A program made the translations under genes and the position numbers. From contig JADHVF010000002.1 of assembly GCA_016784145.1 (NCBI GenBank), positions 73,102 to 112,356 of the forward strand: a DNA stretch of 39,255 nucleotides, in the 5' to 3' direction. This document shows, piece after piece, positions 32,541 to 39,255 of the stretch. The stretch is from Patescibacteria group bacterium (lineage in GTDB: Bacteria > Patescibacteriota > Patescibacteriia > UBA2591 > UBA6264). The notes beneath the pieces are model-generated. The model made no database searches and was not told where the DNA came from. It was given only the letters and a program-made list of their open reading frames with translations. Position 1 is the stretch's first letter, and each line of letters opens with the position of its first letter.

Positions 32541-32624
32541 TGATTATTGATTAGTGATTAGTGATTATTGATTAGTGATTATTGATTAGTGATTAGTTAT
32601 TAATGATTAGTGATTAATGATTAT
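32541..32624. repeat. Twelve tandem heptamers between hydrogenase subunit genes
   Basis: Twelve uninterrupted 7-bp units in phase: TGATTAG or TGATTAT in ten copies, plus TGATTAA and TTATTAA. The array fills the spacer between the small- and large-subunit genes and includes the small-subunit stop codon. On the coding strand the unit contains TAA, and since 7 is not a multiple of 3 the array closes all reading frames. Confidence 0.95.
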
Positions 32625-33106
32625 TTAATTTTGAAATGTTTTAACATTTTGTTTACTATTAATAAAAATTTTGCTTCATCCATTGGACAACCAGGAACTT
32701 GTTCGTCAATTTTTATAACTTGTGCTAATTTTTTAACTTTCTGACCATAATGAAATTTTTTTATTAAAAAATCAATTTCAGATTGAACTTGTTTAGGGAA
32801 TTCATTTCTATGAGCAGAAGGCATTGATGTGATAGCACAAGAACCAATAGCCACTACTTGCTTGGCATTAGCTCTGATTTTTTTAACTTGTTTAGCTTGA
32901 CTTAAAGAAGAAATCGCCCCTTCAATAAAGGCGACATCAAGATTGTCTAATTTGTTATTGCTTTTTAATATTTTAACATGGTAAAAATCTATAACTTTTG
33001 TCCATTCATCCCAATAATCGTTTAAAAGCTCTGTAAAAACAATGGTACTGTCTTCACAACAAGTAAAACTGAACCAGCCAATTCTTAATTTTTTTTGTTT
33101 TGCCAT
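32621..33106 (-). CDS. [NiFe]-hydrogenase small subunit with tandem cysteines
   Basis: The electron-transfer subunit of the hydrogenase, 161 aa from the ATG at 33106; a longer frame to 33160 runs into tRNA-Leu and is rejected. It matches the Oxidored_q6 (hydrogenase small/NuoB) fold with cysteines C16-C17 (FSFTCCEDST), C90 (AIGSCAITS) and C140 (VPGCPMDE). Usual hydrogenase delta subunits have CxxC at the first site; here the second cysteine is replaced by serine and two cysteines are adjacent, as in complex I NuoB. There is no C-terminal ferredoxin domain, so only one proximal [4Fe-4S] cluster is expected. It starts 14 nt after a tRNA-Leu. Confidence 0.88.
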   Translation of the reverse strand: MAKQKKLRIGWFSFTCCEDSTIVFTELLNDYWDEWTKVIDFYHVKILKSNNKLDNLDVAFIEGAISSLSQAKQVKKIRANAKQVVAIGSCAITSMPSAHRNEFPKQVQSEIDFLIKKFHYGQKVKKLAQVIKIDEQVPGCPMDEAKFLLIVNKMLKHFKIK

Positions 33107-33120
33107 AAATATATTTAAAA

Positions 33121-33203
33121 TGCCCCTGAGAGGACTCGAACCTCTAAGGCCAAAAGCCAACAGGTCCTAAACCTGTCGTGTATACCAATTCCACCACAGG
33201 GGC
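33121..33203 (-). tRNA. tRNA-Leu (anticodon UAG)
   Basis: Acceptor GCCCCTG/CAGGGGC, anticodon stem CAGGT/ACCTG with loop TTTAGGA, a long class II variable arm, T-loop TTCGAGT and discriminator A. CCA is not encoded. The hydrogenase small-subunit start is 14 nt downstream. Confidence 0.95.
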
Positions 33204-33218
33204 TGTAAAAAATAATAA

Positions 33219-33301
33219 TACCGGGAGTGGGATTCGAACCCACAAGGGCTTGCGCCCAAGAGATTTTAAGTCTCTCGTGTATACCGTTCCACCATCCCGG
33301 C
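33219..33301 (-). tRNA. tRNA-Leu (anticodon UAA)
   Basis: Acceptor GCCGGGA/TCCCGGT (one G-U), anticodon stem AGAGA/TCTCT with loop CTTAAAA, a long variable arm GGGCGCAAGCCC, T-loop TTCGAAT and discriminator A. CCA is not encoded. It begins 4 nt after the SIMPL-protein stop and lies 15 nt from tRNA-Leu(UAG). Confidence 0.95.
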
Positions 33302-33305
33302 TTAT

Positions 33306-34082
33306 TTATATTATTTCAAAAGTTATATTGACATTAACTTTTATTTCGTTTTCGCCTGTTTCTATCTGTGGGACAGAAGTAGAATCTTCCATGGCATAAC
33401 TAAGTCCTTTTGTTCTATACATAGGCATTATTGGCTGTGTTGATGATTCATTAAAATCAACAATTCGAATAATCTCAACCCCTAATTCCTTGCCTATTTC
33501 TTTTGCCTTTGCTTTGGCTTGTTTGATTGCTAATGTGCGAGCTTGTTTTTTTAGCTCATCTTCATTATCTATTATAAATTGTAAATCACTTATACTATTG
33601 GCTCCGTTGCTTGTTGCTTGTTGAATAATATCTCCTGCTTTATCTAAATCTCTAATTTTTATCTTTATTGTTTGCCTGACTTCATAGCCGATTAGTTTTC
33701 TTTGTTTTTCTTCCCAATTATACTTCGGATAAATATTAAGTTTAGTAGTTTTGATATCTTTCTCTTTTACTCGTTGTTTTTTGATTCCTGAAATAATTTT
33801 ATTCATTTTGGCTGTATTCTCAGACATAGCAAGCTCAACGGTTAGCTTTTCAGTGATGACTGAAATAGATATCAACCCAGTGTCTGGGATAGCATAAACA
33901 ATGCCTTCGCCAGCTATATAGATTGTGTTTTTAAATTCAATTTCTTGTCCAATGTATTTTCCTGTTTGGATTTTATTATTTATATTTACAAATATCAAGG
34001 CAATAGAAAAAATCAAGAAAACACTGACTATCACTAGCAATATAATTGTTAAATATTTTTTCTTAGTTTCAAAATTTTTCAT
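33306..34082 (-). CDS. SIMPL (DUF541) domain protein, membrane-anchored
   Basis: A 258-aa protein of the DUF541/SIMPL family, which includes YggE and BP26; the biochemical role is not settled and links to oxidative stress and envelope have been suggested for relatives. One N-terminal hydrophobic helix (residues ~10-32) anchors it, with the rest outside. The SIMPL pattern is clear: IAGEGIVYAIPDTGLISISV at the start of the domain, later NIYPKYNW and RKLIGYEVRQTIKIKIRD, and ARTLAIKQAKAKAKEIGKEL. It is first in a minus-strand unit leading through two tRNA-Leu genes to the hydrogenase genes. Confidence 0.85.
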   Translation of the reverse strand: MKNFETKKKYLTIILLVIVSVFLIFSIALIFVNINNKIQTGKYIGQEIEFKNTIYIAGEGIVYAIPDTGLISISVITEKLTVELAMSENTAKMNKIISGIKKQRVKEKDIKTTKLNIYPKYNWEEKQRKLIGYEVRQTIKIKIRDLDKAGDIIQQATSNGANSISDLQFIIDNEDELKKQARTLAIKQAKAKAKEIGKELGVEIIRIVDFNESSTQPIMPMYRTKGLSYAMEDSTSVPQIETGENEIKVNVNITFEII

Positions 34083-34117
34083 ATTTTTTGAGCTTTTAAT
34101 AATAAAATGTTATTTTA

Positions 34118-34145
34118 ATTATAATATGTTTTGTATTAAAGTCAA
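34118..34145 (-). promoter_or_regulatory. Promoter of the SIMPL-tRNA-Leu-hydrogenase unit
   Basis: On the minus strand TTGACT (34145-34140), 16 nt, then a perfect TATAAT (34123-34118), ~36 nt upstream of the SIMPL gene. No other promoter of this quality is seen before the hydrogenase genes, so they may depend on it. Confidence 0.65.
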
Positions 34146-34156
34146 TAAAACATCAC

Positions 34157-34185
34157 TTGAAATTTTTCTAATTATTTGCTATGCT
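34157..34185 (+). promoter_or_regulatory. Promoter of tRNA-Thr-rpmG-tRNA-Trp-dnaJ
   Basis: TTGAAA (34157-34162), 17 nt, then TATGCT (34180-34185), ~76 nt before tRNA-Thr. The leader contains an AGGGA/TCCCT hairpin just before the tRNA. Confidence 0.55.
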
Positions 34186-34260
34186 TATGGTCGTAAGGAA
34201 TAAAAAAATAGCATTTTAATATAAGGATTAGGCCCCCTTGAGTAGGGACTGACTCCCTGT

Positions 34261-34332
34261 GCCGAGATAGCTCAGTGGTAGAGCAATTGTTTTGTAAACA
34301 ATAGGCCGCGAGTTCGAATCTCGCTCTCGGCT
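34261..34332 (+). tRNA. tRNA-Thr (anticodon UGU)
   Basis: 72 nt: acceptor GCCGAGA/TCTCGGC, D arm GCTC/GAGC, anticodon stem ATTGT/ACAAT with loop TTTGTAA, T arm GCGAG/CTCGC with TTCGAAT, discriminator T. CCA is not encoded; a run of T follows. Confidence 0.96.
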
Positions 34333-34356
34333 TTTTTAATCAATTAGAATTAATTT

Positions 34357-34512
34357 ATGAGTCAAGAAAATTTAATTAAATTTGAGTGTTCAGAGTGTAA
34401 AAGAATAAATTATTTTTCCAGAAAAAATAAAAAATTAATCAAAGAACGACTTGAGCTTAGAAAATATTGCAAATGGTGTAAGCACCACACCAAGCATAAA
34501 GAAACAAAATAG
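34357..34512 (+). CDS. rpmG: Large-subunit ribosomal protein L33
   Basis: A 51-aa ribosomal protein between two tRNA genes. The sequence starts [20 protein letters not shown] and ends with a basic stretch. It has two CxxC pairs (CSEC at residues 11-14 and CKWC at 38-41), so it is the zinc-binding form, as is L32 in this window. [17 protein letters not shown] is the typical L33 end. The stop codon TAG (34510-34512) abuts the first base of tRNA-Trp, leaving no spacer. rpmG-tRNA-Trp is a common bacterial pair, but secE and nusG, which usually follow, are absent here. Confidence 0.94.
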   Translation: MSQENLIKFECSECKRINYFSRKNKKLIKERLELRKYCKWCKHHTKHKETK

Positions 34513-34586
34513 GGGGGTGTGGTGAAGTGGTATCACAAGAGTCTCCAAAACTCTTGTCGGGGGTTCGATTCCCTCCGCCCCTGCCA
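34513..34586 (+). tRNA. tRNA-Trp (anticodon CCA), with encoded CCA end
   Basis: Acceptor GGGGGTG pairs with CGCCCCT (two wobbles), anticodon stem AGAGT/ACTCT with loop CTCCAAA, T-loop TTCGATT, discriminator G at 34583 and genomic CCA at 34584-34586. It is the only one of the four tRNAs here with an encoded CCA. The 5' end is the first base after the rpmG stop. Confidence 0.93.
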
Positions 34587-34615
34587 GTTGTTTTGTTTTT
34601 AATAACCATAACATT

Positions 34616-35743
34616 ATGTCAGACAAGGATTATTATAAAGTTTTAGGAATTGATAAAAGCGCTTCTCAACCTGAAATAAAAAAAGCATTTAGAAAGTTGG
34701 CGCAAAAACATCATCCAGACAAAGGAACTGGAGATGCAACTAAATTTAAAGAAATTAATGAAGCTTATCAAATTCTGTCAGATTCTAAAAAAAGGGAAAT
34801 GTATGACCAGTATGGTAGTGCCTTTGAACAAGCTCAATCAAGGGGAGGGTTTGAAGGTTTTCAGAATTTTGGAGATTGGGCAACATATGCTGATGCAATG
34901 AAAGGTCAATCATCCGGGGCAAGTTTTAATGGATCAGGATTTGAAGGATTGGGAGATATTTTTGATAGTTTGTTTAATTCAAGTAGAACACAAGAGAGAG
35001 GGAGCAGGCAAGCAAGAGATATCCAAATAGAAATTGCAATTGATTTTAAGGAAGCTGCTTTTGGGGTTGCTAAGAAAATAAAATTAGACAAAAATATAAA
35101 ATGCGAAGAATGTAATGGGCAGGGAGTTGCTTCAGGAAGTAAACTGGTTACCTGCTCTAATTGTTCAGGCAAGGGGCAAACAGTAAGCGCTAGACAAACA
35201 TTTTTTGGAGTATTTCAAACAACCGGAATATGTGAACAATGTCGTGGGCAAGGTCAAATCCCTGAAAAAAAATGTGCTAAATGTGATGGCCATGGCAAAT
35301 TAAAAGGCAGTTCAGATGTTAATTTAAAAATACCAGCCGGCATAGACAATGGCCAAATTATTAGGTTTCCTCAGCAAGGAGATTTTGGTGGCCAAGGAGT
35401 TGCTTCTAGTGATTTGTATATAAAAGTTTTAATCAGAGACCATCCATTGTTTCGCAGGAAAGGATATGATGTTTATTCAGAAGAAACCATAAATATTTCT
35501 CAAGCAACTTTAGGAGACAAAATAGATGTTCAAACATTAGACAAGGAAGTAAAATTAAAAATTCCGGCTGGCACGCATTCTGGGCAAGAATTTATACTGA
35601 GAAAAAGAGGGATACCATATTTATCTACTAGAACATCTAATAAAAGAGGGGATCAAATTGTTAAAATAACAATTAAAATTCCTAAACATTTAACAGGCAA
35701 ACAAAAGAAAATACTAAAAGAATTAAAACAACAAGGGTTGTAA
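34616..35743 (+). CDS. dnaJ: Chaperone DnaJ (Hsp40)
   Basis: Co-chaperone that delivers unfolded proteins to DnaK and stimulates its ATPase. The 375-aa protein is a full type I DnaJ. The J domain has HPD at residues 33-35, and a Gly/Phe-rich linker follows. The zinc-finger domain has four CxxCxGxG-type repeats (CEECNGQG, CSNCSGKG, CEQCRGQG, CAKCDGHG). The C-terminal substrate-binding beta domains include LKIPAGTHSGQEF. DnaK and GrpE are not in the window. It begins 29 nt after tRNA-Trp and has no Shine-Dalgarno. Confidence 0.97.
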   Translation: MSDKDYYKVLGIDKSASQPEIKKAFRKLAQKHHPDKGTGDATKFKEINEAYQILSDSKKREMYDQYGSAFEQAQSRGGFEGFQNFGDWATYADAMKGQSSGASFNGSGFEGLGDIFDSLFNSSRTQERGSRQARDIQIEIAIDFKEAAFGVAKKIKLDKNIKCEECNGQGVASGSKLVTCSNCSGKGQTVSARQTFFGVFQTTGICEQCRGQGQIPEKKCAKCDGHGKLKGSSDVNLKIPAGIDNGQIIRFPQQGDFGGQGVASSDLYIKVLIRDHPLFRRKGYDVYSEETINISQATLGDKIDVQTLDKEVKLKIPAGTHSGQEFILRKRGIPYLSTRTSNKRGDQIVKITIKIPKHLTGKQKKILKELKQQGL

Positions 35744-35750
35744 AACATTT

Positions 35751-37103
35751 ATGGAAATTAATCTTAATTTAAATTTTTTATCTTTTTTGTTTAATCCAAT
35801 ATATTATTACTATATTAAATGGTTTTTGATTGCCATTTTTTTATATTTATTTTTATGGATTATTTTTCGTTTGATTAGACAAAATTGGCTATCATATATG
35901 AGGAGAAAGTTTTTAGCTAAACAAGAATATATTATTTTATCTGTAAATATTCCTAGAGATAATGATCAAGGCCCAGAGTCAATTGAAAGATTGTTTGCTA
36001 GTTTTTCAGGGATCAAGACAGACATGGATTGGATTGATAAATATTTTTATGGAAAATCACAACTTAGTATTTCAGTTGAAATCGCTAGCATTGAAGGAAA
36101 AATACAATTTTATATTAGAATGCCAGTTCAGTTTAAAGATGTAGTTGAATCAGCAATTTATACAAGTTATCCTTTGGTGGAGATTTTTGAAGTTGATGAT
36201 TATGTTAATAGTGCTCCGGATAAGTTTCCAGATGAAAAATATGATATCTGGGGGTCTGACATAGTTCTTTATAACTCAAATCCATATCCCATAAAAACTT
36301 ATCCAGCTTTTGAGCATCAAATGAGTAAAGAGTTAAAAGACCCAATGGGAAATATGTTAGAAATTTTAAGCAAACTTCAGTCAGGAGAACAGGCTTGGTT
36401 TCAAATTATTATTACTCCTGCTATTAATAAGGATATTAGAAAACAAGGAAAAAATGTAATAAAGAAAATTAAAGGAGAAAAGATAAAATTAAAAGAATCT
36501 TTTTTTGAAAAAATGATTTATTTTCCAGTCGCTTTTATTTCTAAAATAATTGAACAAATTTTTACAGTGGAGAAACCAAAAGAAGAAGACAAAAAAATAG
36601 TTTTAACTCCGGGAGAAAGAAGAGTTTTGGATGCAGTGGAGGCAAAACTGTCAAAAACATGTTTTAATATTAGAATTAGGTTAATTTATTTAGCAACCAA
36701 AGAAGTTTTTAATGAAAACAAAGGAGTCATAGGAGTATTAAGTGCTTTAAAATCAATTAATACCTTGGATATGAATGGTTTAATGCCAGATAAAAAATTG
36801 AATACAAGAGCAGTTAGGATAATACCAAATCAGGCAAAAATATCTTATAAAAAAACAGCTATTATTAAAGCTTATAAAAAGAGGGCTGCTAGTTGGTCTT
36901 TTGAAACAGGAACTCAAAAAATATTTAAAAAAATTGCTAAATTATTAACAATCAAGATTTCTTCAAACCAGAAAAAAGATATTCTAAACATAGAAGAGCT
37001 AGCAACTATTTATCATTTTCCATGTTCAAAAATTTCATCTCCGTTAATTAAAAAAACAGGCAGTAAAAAAGGAGAACCTCCATTTAATTTGCCAACAGCT
37101 TAA
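35751..37103 (+). CDS. Membrane protein resembling the N-terminal half of VirD4/TraD-like ATPases
   Basis: A 450-aa protein whose function I cannot name. One long hydrophobic helix lies at residues ~18-45, followed by a basic segment and a large soluble region. The C-terminal stretch NIEELATIYHFPCSKISSP and GEPPFNLP resembles the segment that, in CPR and archaeal conjugation-type proteins, directly precedes the P-loop ATPase domain. Here the protein stops at that point, and no Walker A or B motif is found in it or in the next gene. Either the motor is encoded elsewhere or the protein works without one. It starts 7 nt after dnaJ. Confidence 0.55.
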   Translation: MEINLNLNFLSFLFNPIYYYYIKWFLIAIFLYLFLWIIFRLIRQNWLSYMRRKFLAKQEYIILSVNIPRDNDQGPESIERLFASFSGIKTDMDWIDKYFYGKSQLSISVEIASIEGKIQFYIRMPVQFKDVVESAIYTSYPLVEIFEVDDYVNSAPDKFPDEKYDIWGSDIVLYNSNPYPIKTYPAFEHQMSKELKDPMGNMLEILSKLQSGEQAWFQIIITPAINKDIRKQGKNVIKKIKGEKIKLKESFFEKMIYFPVAFISKIIEQIFTVEKPKEEDKKIVLTPGERRVLDAVEAKLSKTCFNIRIRLIYLATKEVFNENKGVIGVLSALKSINTLDMNGLMPDKKLNTRAVRIIPNQAKISYKKTAIIKAYKKRAASWSFETGTQKIFKKIAKLLTIKISSNQKKDILNIEELATIYHFPCSKISSPLIKKTGSKKGEPPFNLPTA

Positions 37104-37110
37104 TTTTTTT

Positions 37111-37785
37111 ATGTTATATATTGTAGCCACTCCAATTGGAAATCTAAACGATATTAGTTTTAGAGCCATTGAAGTTTTAAAAAAGGTTGATTTAATTTTA
37201 TGTGAAGATACTAGAAGAACAAGTAAATTGTTGTTTTTTTATAAAATAAATACAAAAGTACTTTCTTATCACCAACATTCTAAAATTAAAAAAATTAATT
37301 ATATTTTAGAATTATTAGAAGATAAAACATTAGCTCTTGTTTGTGATGCTGGTACTCCAGGAATTTCTGACCCAGGCAATAAATTAGTTAATTTAGCAAT
37401 AGCTAAAATAAATAAATTAGAGGTTGTCCCAATTCCAGGACCAAGTTCAGTGACAGCTTGCCTGAGTGTTTCAGGATTTCCGTGTGACAAATTCTTGTTT
37501 TTGGGATTTTGTCCAAAGAAAAAACATAGGCAGTTATTTTTTCAAAATATAGTAGATTCAAAGCAAACAATTGTATTTTTTGAATCGGTTCACAGAATTA
37601 TTAAAACATTAAACAACTTAAATGATATTTCTGAATTATCAGCCAGGCAGATTATGGTAGCCAGGGAAATAACAAAAAAATTTGAAAAAATTTATAGAGG
37701 AACAATTAAACAAGTTTTGTTAGAATGTTCTAATGATAGCAAGATAAATAAAGGAGAGATTGTAATAGCAATTTCTTCTAAATAA
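37111..37785 (+). CDS. rsmI: 16S rRNA (cytidine-1402-2'-O)-methyltransferase RsmI
   Basis: An S-adenosylmethionine enzyme that 2'-O-methylates C1402 in the ribosomal P site. The 224-aa protein has the tetrapyrrole methylase fold: LYIVATPIGNLNDISFRAI at the start, LCEDTRRTSKLL, the SAM-binding CDAGTPGISDPG and PIPGPSSVTACLSVSGFP. It lacks the ~50-residue C-terminal extension found in E. coli RsmI. It starts 7 nt after the membrane protein gene; a new promoter for metG follows its stop. Confidence 0.95.
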   Translation: MLYIVATPIGNLNDISFRAIEVLKKVDLILCEDTRRTSKLLFFYKINTKVLSYHQHSKIKKINYILELLEDKTLALVCDAGTPGISDPGNKLVNLAIAKINKLEVVPIPGPSSVTACLSVSGFPCDKFLFLGFCPKKKHRQLFFQNIVDSKQTIVFFESVHRIIKTLNNLNDISELSARQIMVAREITKKFEKIYRGTIKQVLLECSNDSKINKGEIVIAISSK

Positions 37786-37814
37786 TTTACTTGACTCATT
37801 TTAATTGATATAAT
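37786..37814 (+). promoter_or_regulatory. Promoter candidate for metG
   Basis: TTTACT (37786-37791), a 17-nt spacer and a perfect TATAAT (37809-37814), about 35 nt before the metG ATG. The leader is a run of AT-rich near-repeats. Confidence 0.6.
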
Positions 37815-37848
37815 AATAAATAATTAATGATTAATAATAATCGATAAT

Positions 37849-39255
37849 ATGAAAAGATTTTATATTACTACTCCAATTTATTATGTAAATGCTAGACCGC
37901 ATATTGGCAGTGCTTACACAACAGTTGCTTGTGATGTTTTGTCTCGTTGGCATAGAATGAATGGAGAAGATGTTTTTTTCTTGACCGGGACAGATGAGCA
38001 CGGAGAAAAAGTTTTTAAAACAGCTCAGCAAGCAGGCATTTCTCCAATTGAAATTTGTAATCAAAATTCGGCTAGATTTGAAAAATCTTGGGATACTTTA
38101 AAAATTTCATATAATAATTTTATAAGAACAACAGATATTAAACACAAACAAGCTGTTGAAGCAATTTTAAATAAATTAAAAGCCAAAGATTTAATTTATC
38201 TAGGAGAATACAAGGGGCTTTATTGTGTCCCATGTGAAAGATACTATTCTGTCAAAGAATTGAAAAAAGGGAAATGCCCTTTTCATAATAAAAAACCAAT
38301 TGCTTTGTCTGAAAATTGTTATTTTTTAAAAATTTCTTCTTTCCAAGATAAGTTAATTAAATTAATAAAGAAAAAAGATTTTTTAATTGAACCAATAGAA
38401 AGGAGAAATGAAGTTCTTGGATTTTTAACATCAAATAAATTAGAAGATTTGGCAATTTCTAGAGAAAAAGTTGAATGGGGGATAAAAATACCATGGGATA
38501 ATAGTCATGTTGTCTATGTTTGGATTGATGCTTTAATAAATTATCTTTCAGGCATTGGTTGGTCTGGAAATTTTAAAAAATGGCCAAAATACTGGCCGGC
38601 TAATATTCAATTAATAGGCAAGGATATTTTAAGATTTCATGCTGTTATTTGGCCGGCAATTCTTTTAGCAATTAATGCCCCTTTTCCAAAAAAACTTTAT
38701 GCTCATGGATTTTTTACTGTTAATGGTCAGAAAATGAGTAAATCACTAGGCAATGTAATTGACCCGGAAAAATTAGCTACAATTTTTGACACAGATGCAT
38801 TAAGGTGGCTTTTATTAGGAGTTTTCCCTTTTGGGCAAGATGGAGATATTTCAATGTCTGGGTTTTATGACAAATATAACAATGATCTTTGTAATGGCAT
38901 TGGGAATCTTTTAAGAAGAGTAACAACTTTAGCCACTAAGAATAATAAAAAATTTATTCATCCTGCTCGAGTGAATTCTTTATTCAAGCAAAAAATTAAT
39001 AAAACTTGGAAAGAATATGAAGAAAATATGAATAAACTTAAGTTTGAGAGAGTTATAAAAAATATTAATGATTTTGTAGGTTTTCTTGATAAATATATTG
39101 ATAAGCAAAAACCTTGGCAAGTATCTATCGAGAACAAGGAATATACAAAAATCATTTACAATCTTTTAGAGGGGATAAGGCATTTGTCATGGATGATTTG
39201 TCCATTTATGCCTGATAAAAGTAATGACATTTTTGAATCATTAGGGCTTTTAAAG
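37849..39255 (+). CDS. metG: Methionyl-tRNA synthetase, 3'-truncated by window edge
   Basis: This class I synthetase charges elongator and initiator tRNA-Met. The frame is open from the ATG at 37849 to the last base (469 codons), so the C-terminus is outside the window. The start reads MKRFYITTPIYYVNARPHIG, with the HIGH equivalent HIGS at residues 18-21. A zinc site is visible as C126-x2-C129 and C143-x2-H146, and KMSKS is exact at 295-299. The WIDALINYLSGIG stretch and the LIGKDILRFHAVIWPA segment are MetRS hallmarks. The anticodon-binding helical domain begins near residue 340. Whether a C-terminal tRNA-binding domain follows cannot be seen. Confidence 0.96.
   Translation, partial: MKRFYITTPIYYVNARPHIGSAYTTVACDVLSRWHRMNGEDVFFLTGTDEHGEKVFKTAQQAGISPIEICNQNSARFEKSWDTLKISYNNFIRTTDIKHKQAVEAILNKLKAKDLIYLGEYKGLYCVPCERYYSVKELKKGKCPFHNKKPIALSENCYFLKISSFQDKLIKLIKKKDFLIEPIERRNEVLGFLTSNKLEDLAISREKVEWGIKIPWDNSHVVYVWIDALINYLSGIGWSGNFKKWPKYWPANIQLIGKDILRFHAVIWPAILLAINAPFPKKLYAHGFFTVNGQKMSKSLGNVIDPEKLATIFDTDALRWLLLGVFPFGQDGDISMSGFYDKYNNDLCNGIGNLLRRVTTLATKNNKKFIHPARVNSLFKQKINKTWKEYEENMNKLKFERVIKNINDFVGFLDKYIDKQKPWQVSIENKEYTKIIYNLLEGIRHLSWMICPFMPDKSNDIFESLGLLK

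Noticed and set aside
32541-32624. Heptamer array considered as a CRISPR
   Set aside because: Units are contiguous with no spacers and far too short; no cas genes are near.
33107-33160. Longer N-terminus for the hydrogenase small subunit
   Set aside because: The extension is the antisense-coded body of tRNA-Leu(UAG); the ATG at 33106 begins just before the conserved fold.
33178-33399. 73-codon plus-strand frame across tRNA-Leu(UAA) and the SIMPL gene end
   Set aside because: It is the antisense of a tRNA, a classic spurious annotation, and crosses a real gene.
34435-34626. 63-codon minus-strand frame with GIEPPTRVLET
   Set aside because: It is the complement of tRNA-Trp plus rpmG; this peptide pattern is typical of antisense-tRNA artefacts.

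Overview
The window is an AT-rich bacterial chromosome segment, densely packed, with short spacers and frequent strand switches. Several traits together point to the Candidate Phyla Radiation (Patescibacteria): a group I intron with a LAGLIDADG endonuclease in the 23S rRNA gene, a 23S-5S unit with no 16S gene upstream, an SMC protein with no room for a hinge, small versions of many enzymes, and almost no Shine-Dalgarno sequences. The lineage is inferred from gene content; no 16S sequence is present to confirm it.

Layout: (1) 1-8502, plus strand: partial tyrS, a GT4 glycosyltransferase, holB, a beta-propeller lipoprotein, frr, rseP, proS, mreB. (2) 8513-12086, minus strand: an operon read rpmF-nusB-rnc-smc. 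(3) 12087-16241: an AT-rich gap with 11-bp repeats, then dnaA, an ATP-cone/Mrr-like nuclease and a PilB/GspE ATPase. (4) 16320-19123, minus strand: tsaE-valS. (5) 19345-20644: a lexA-like repressor whose -10 box lies inside a perfect dyad, then yraN and a DUF167 gene. (6) tsaD on the minus strand, divergent from the rRNA unit. (7) 21783-26163: promoter, terminator-like hairpin, boxA-like site, 23S rRNA with an 810-nt intron, 5S rRNA and terminator. (8) 26180-29097: an EndoQ-like PHP nuclease and a TMTC-like membrane glycosyltransferase with TPRs. (9) 29244-34145: iscS-iscU-hydrogenase maturation protease on the plus strand, facing a minus-strand unit SIMPL protein-tRNA-Leu(UAA)-tRNA-Leu(UAG)-hydrogenase small subunit-hydrogenase large subunit. 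(10) 34157-39255, plus strand: tRNA-Thr, rpmG, tRNA-Trp, dnaJ, a membrane protein resembling the N-terminal half of conjugation-type ATPases, rsmI and partial metG.

Most genes serve translation (Tyr-, Pro-, Val- and Met-tRNA synthetases, RRF, L32, L33, rRNA, tRNAs, RsmI, TsaD/TsaE), replication and repair (DnaA, HolB, SMC, LexA, EndoQ, Mrr-like nuclease) and the envelope. The most unusual part is the [NiFe] hydrogenase region. It has a two-subunit enzyme with an intact nickel site, a small subunit with a complex I-like tandem-cysteine motif, its own C-terminal protease, neighbouring Fe-S assembly genes, a placement directly behind two tRNA genes, and a 12-copy heptamer repeat between its subunits. 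The best-supported RNA finding is the group I intron, whose two splice sites are both fixed by base pairing visible in the sequence.
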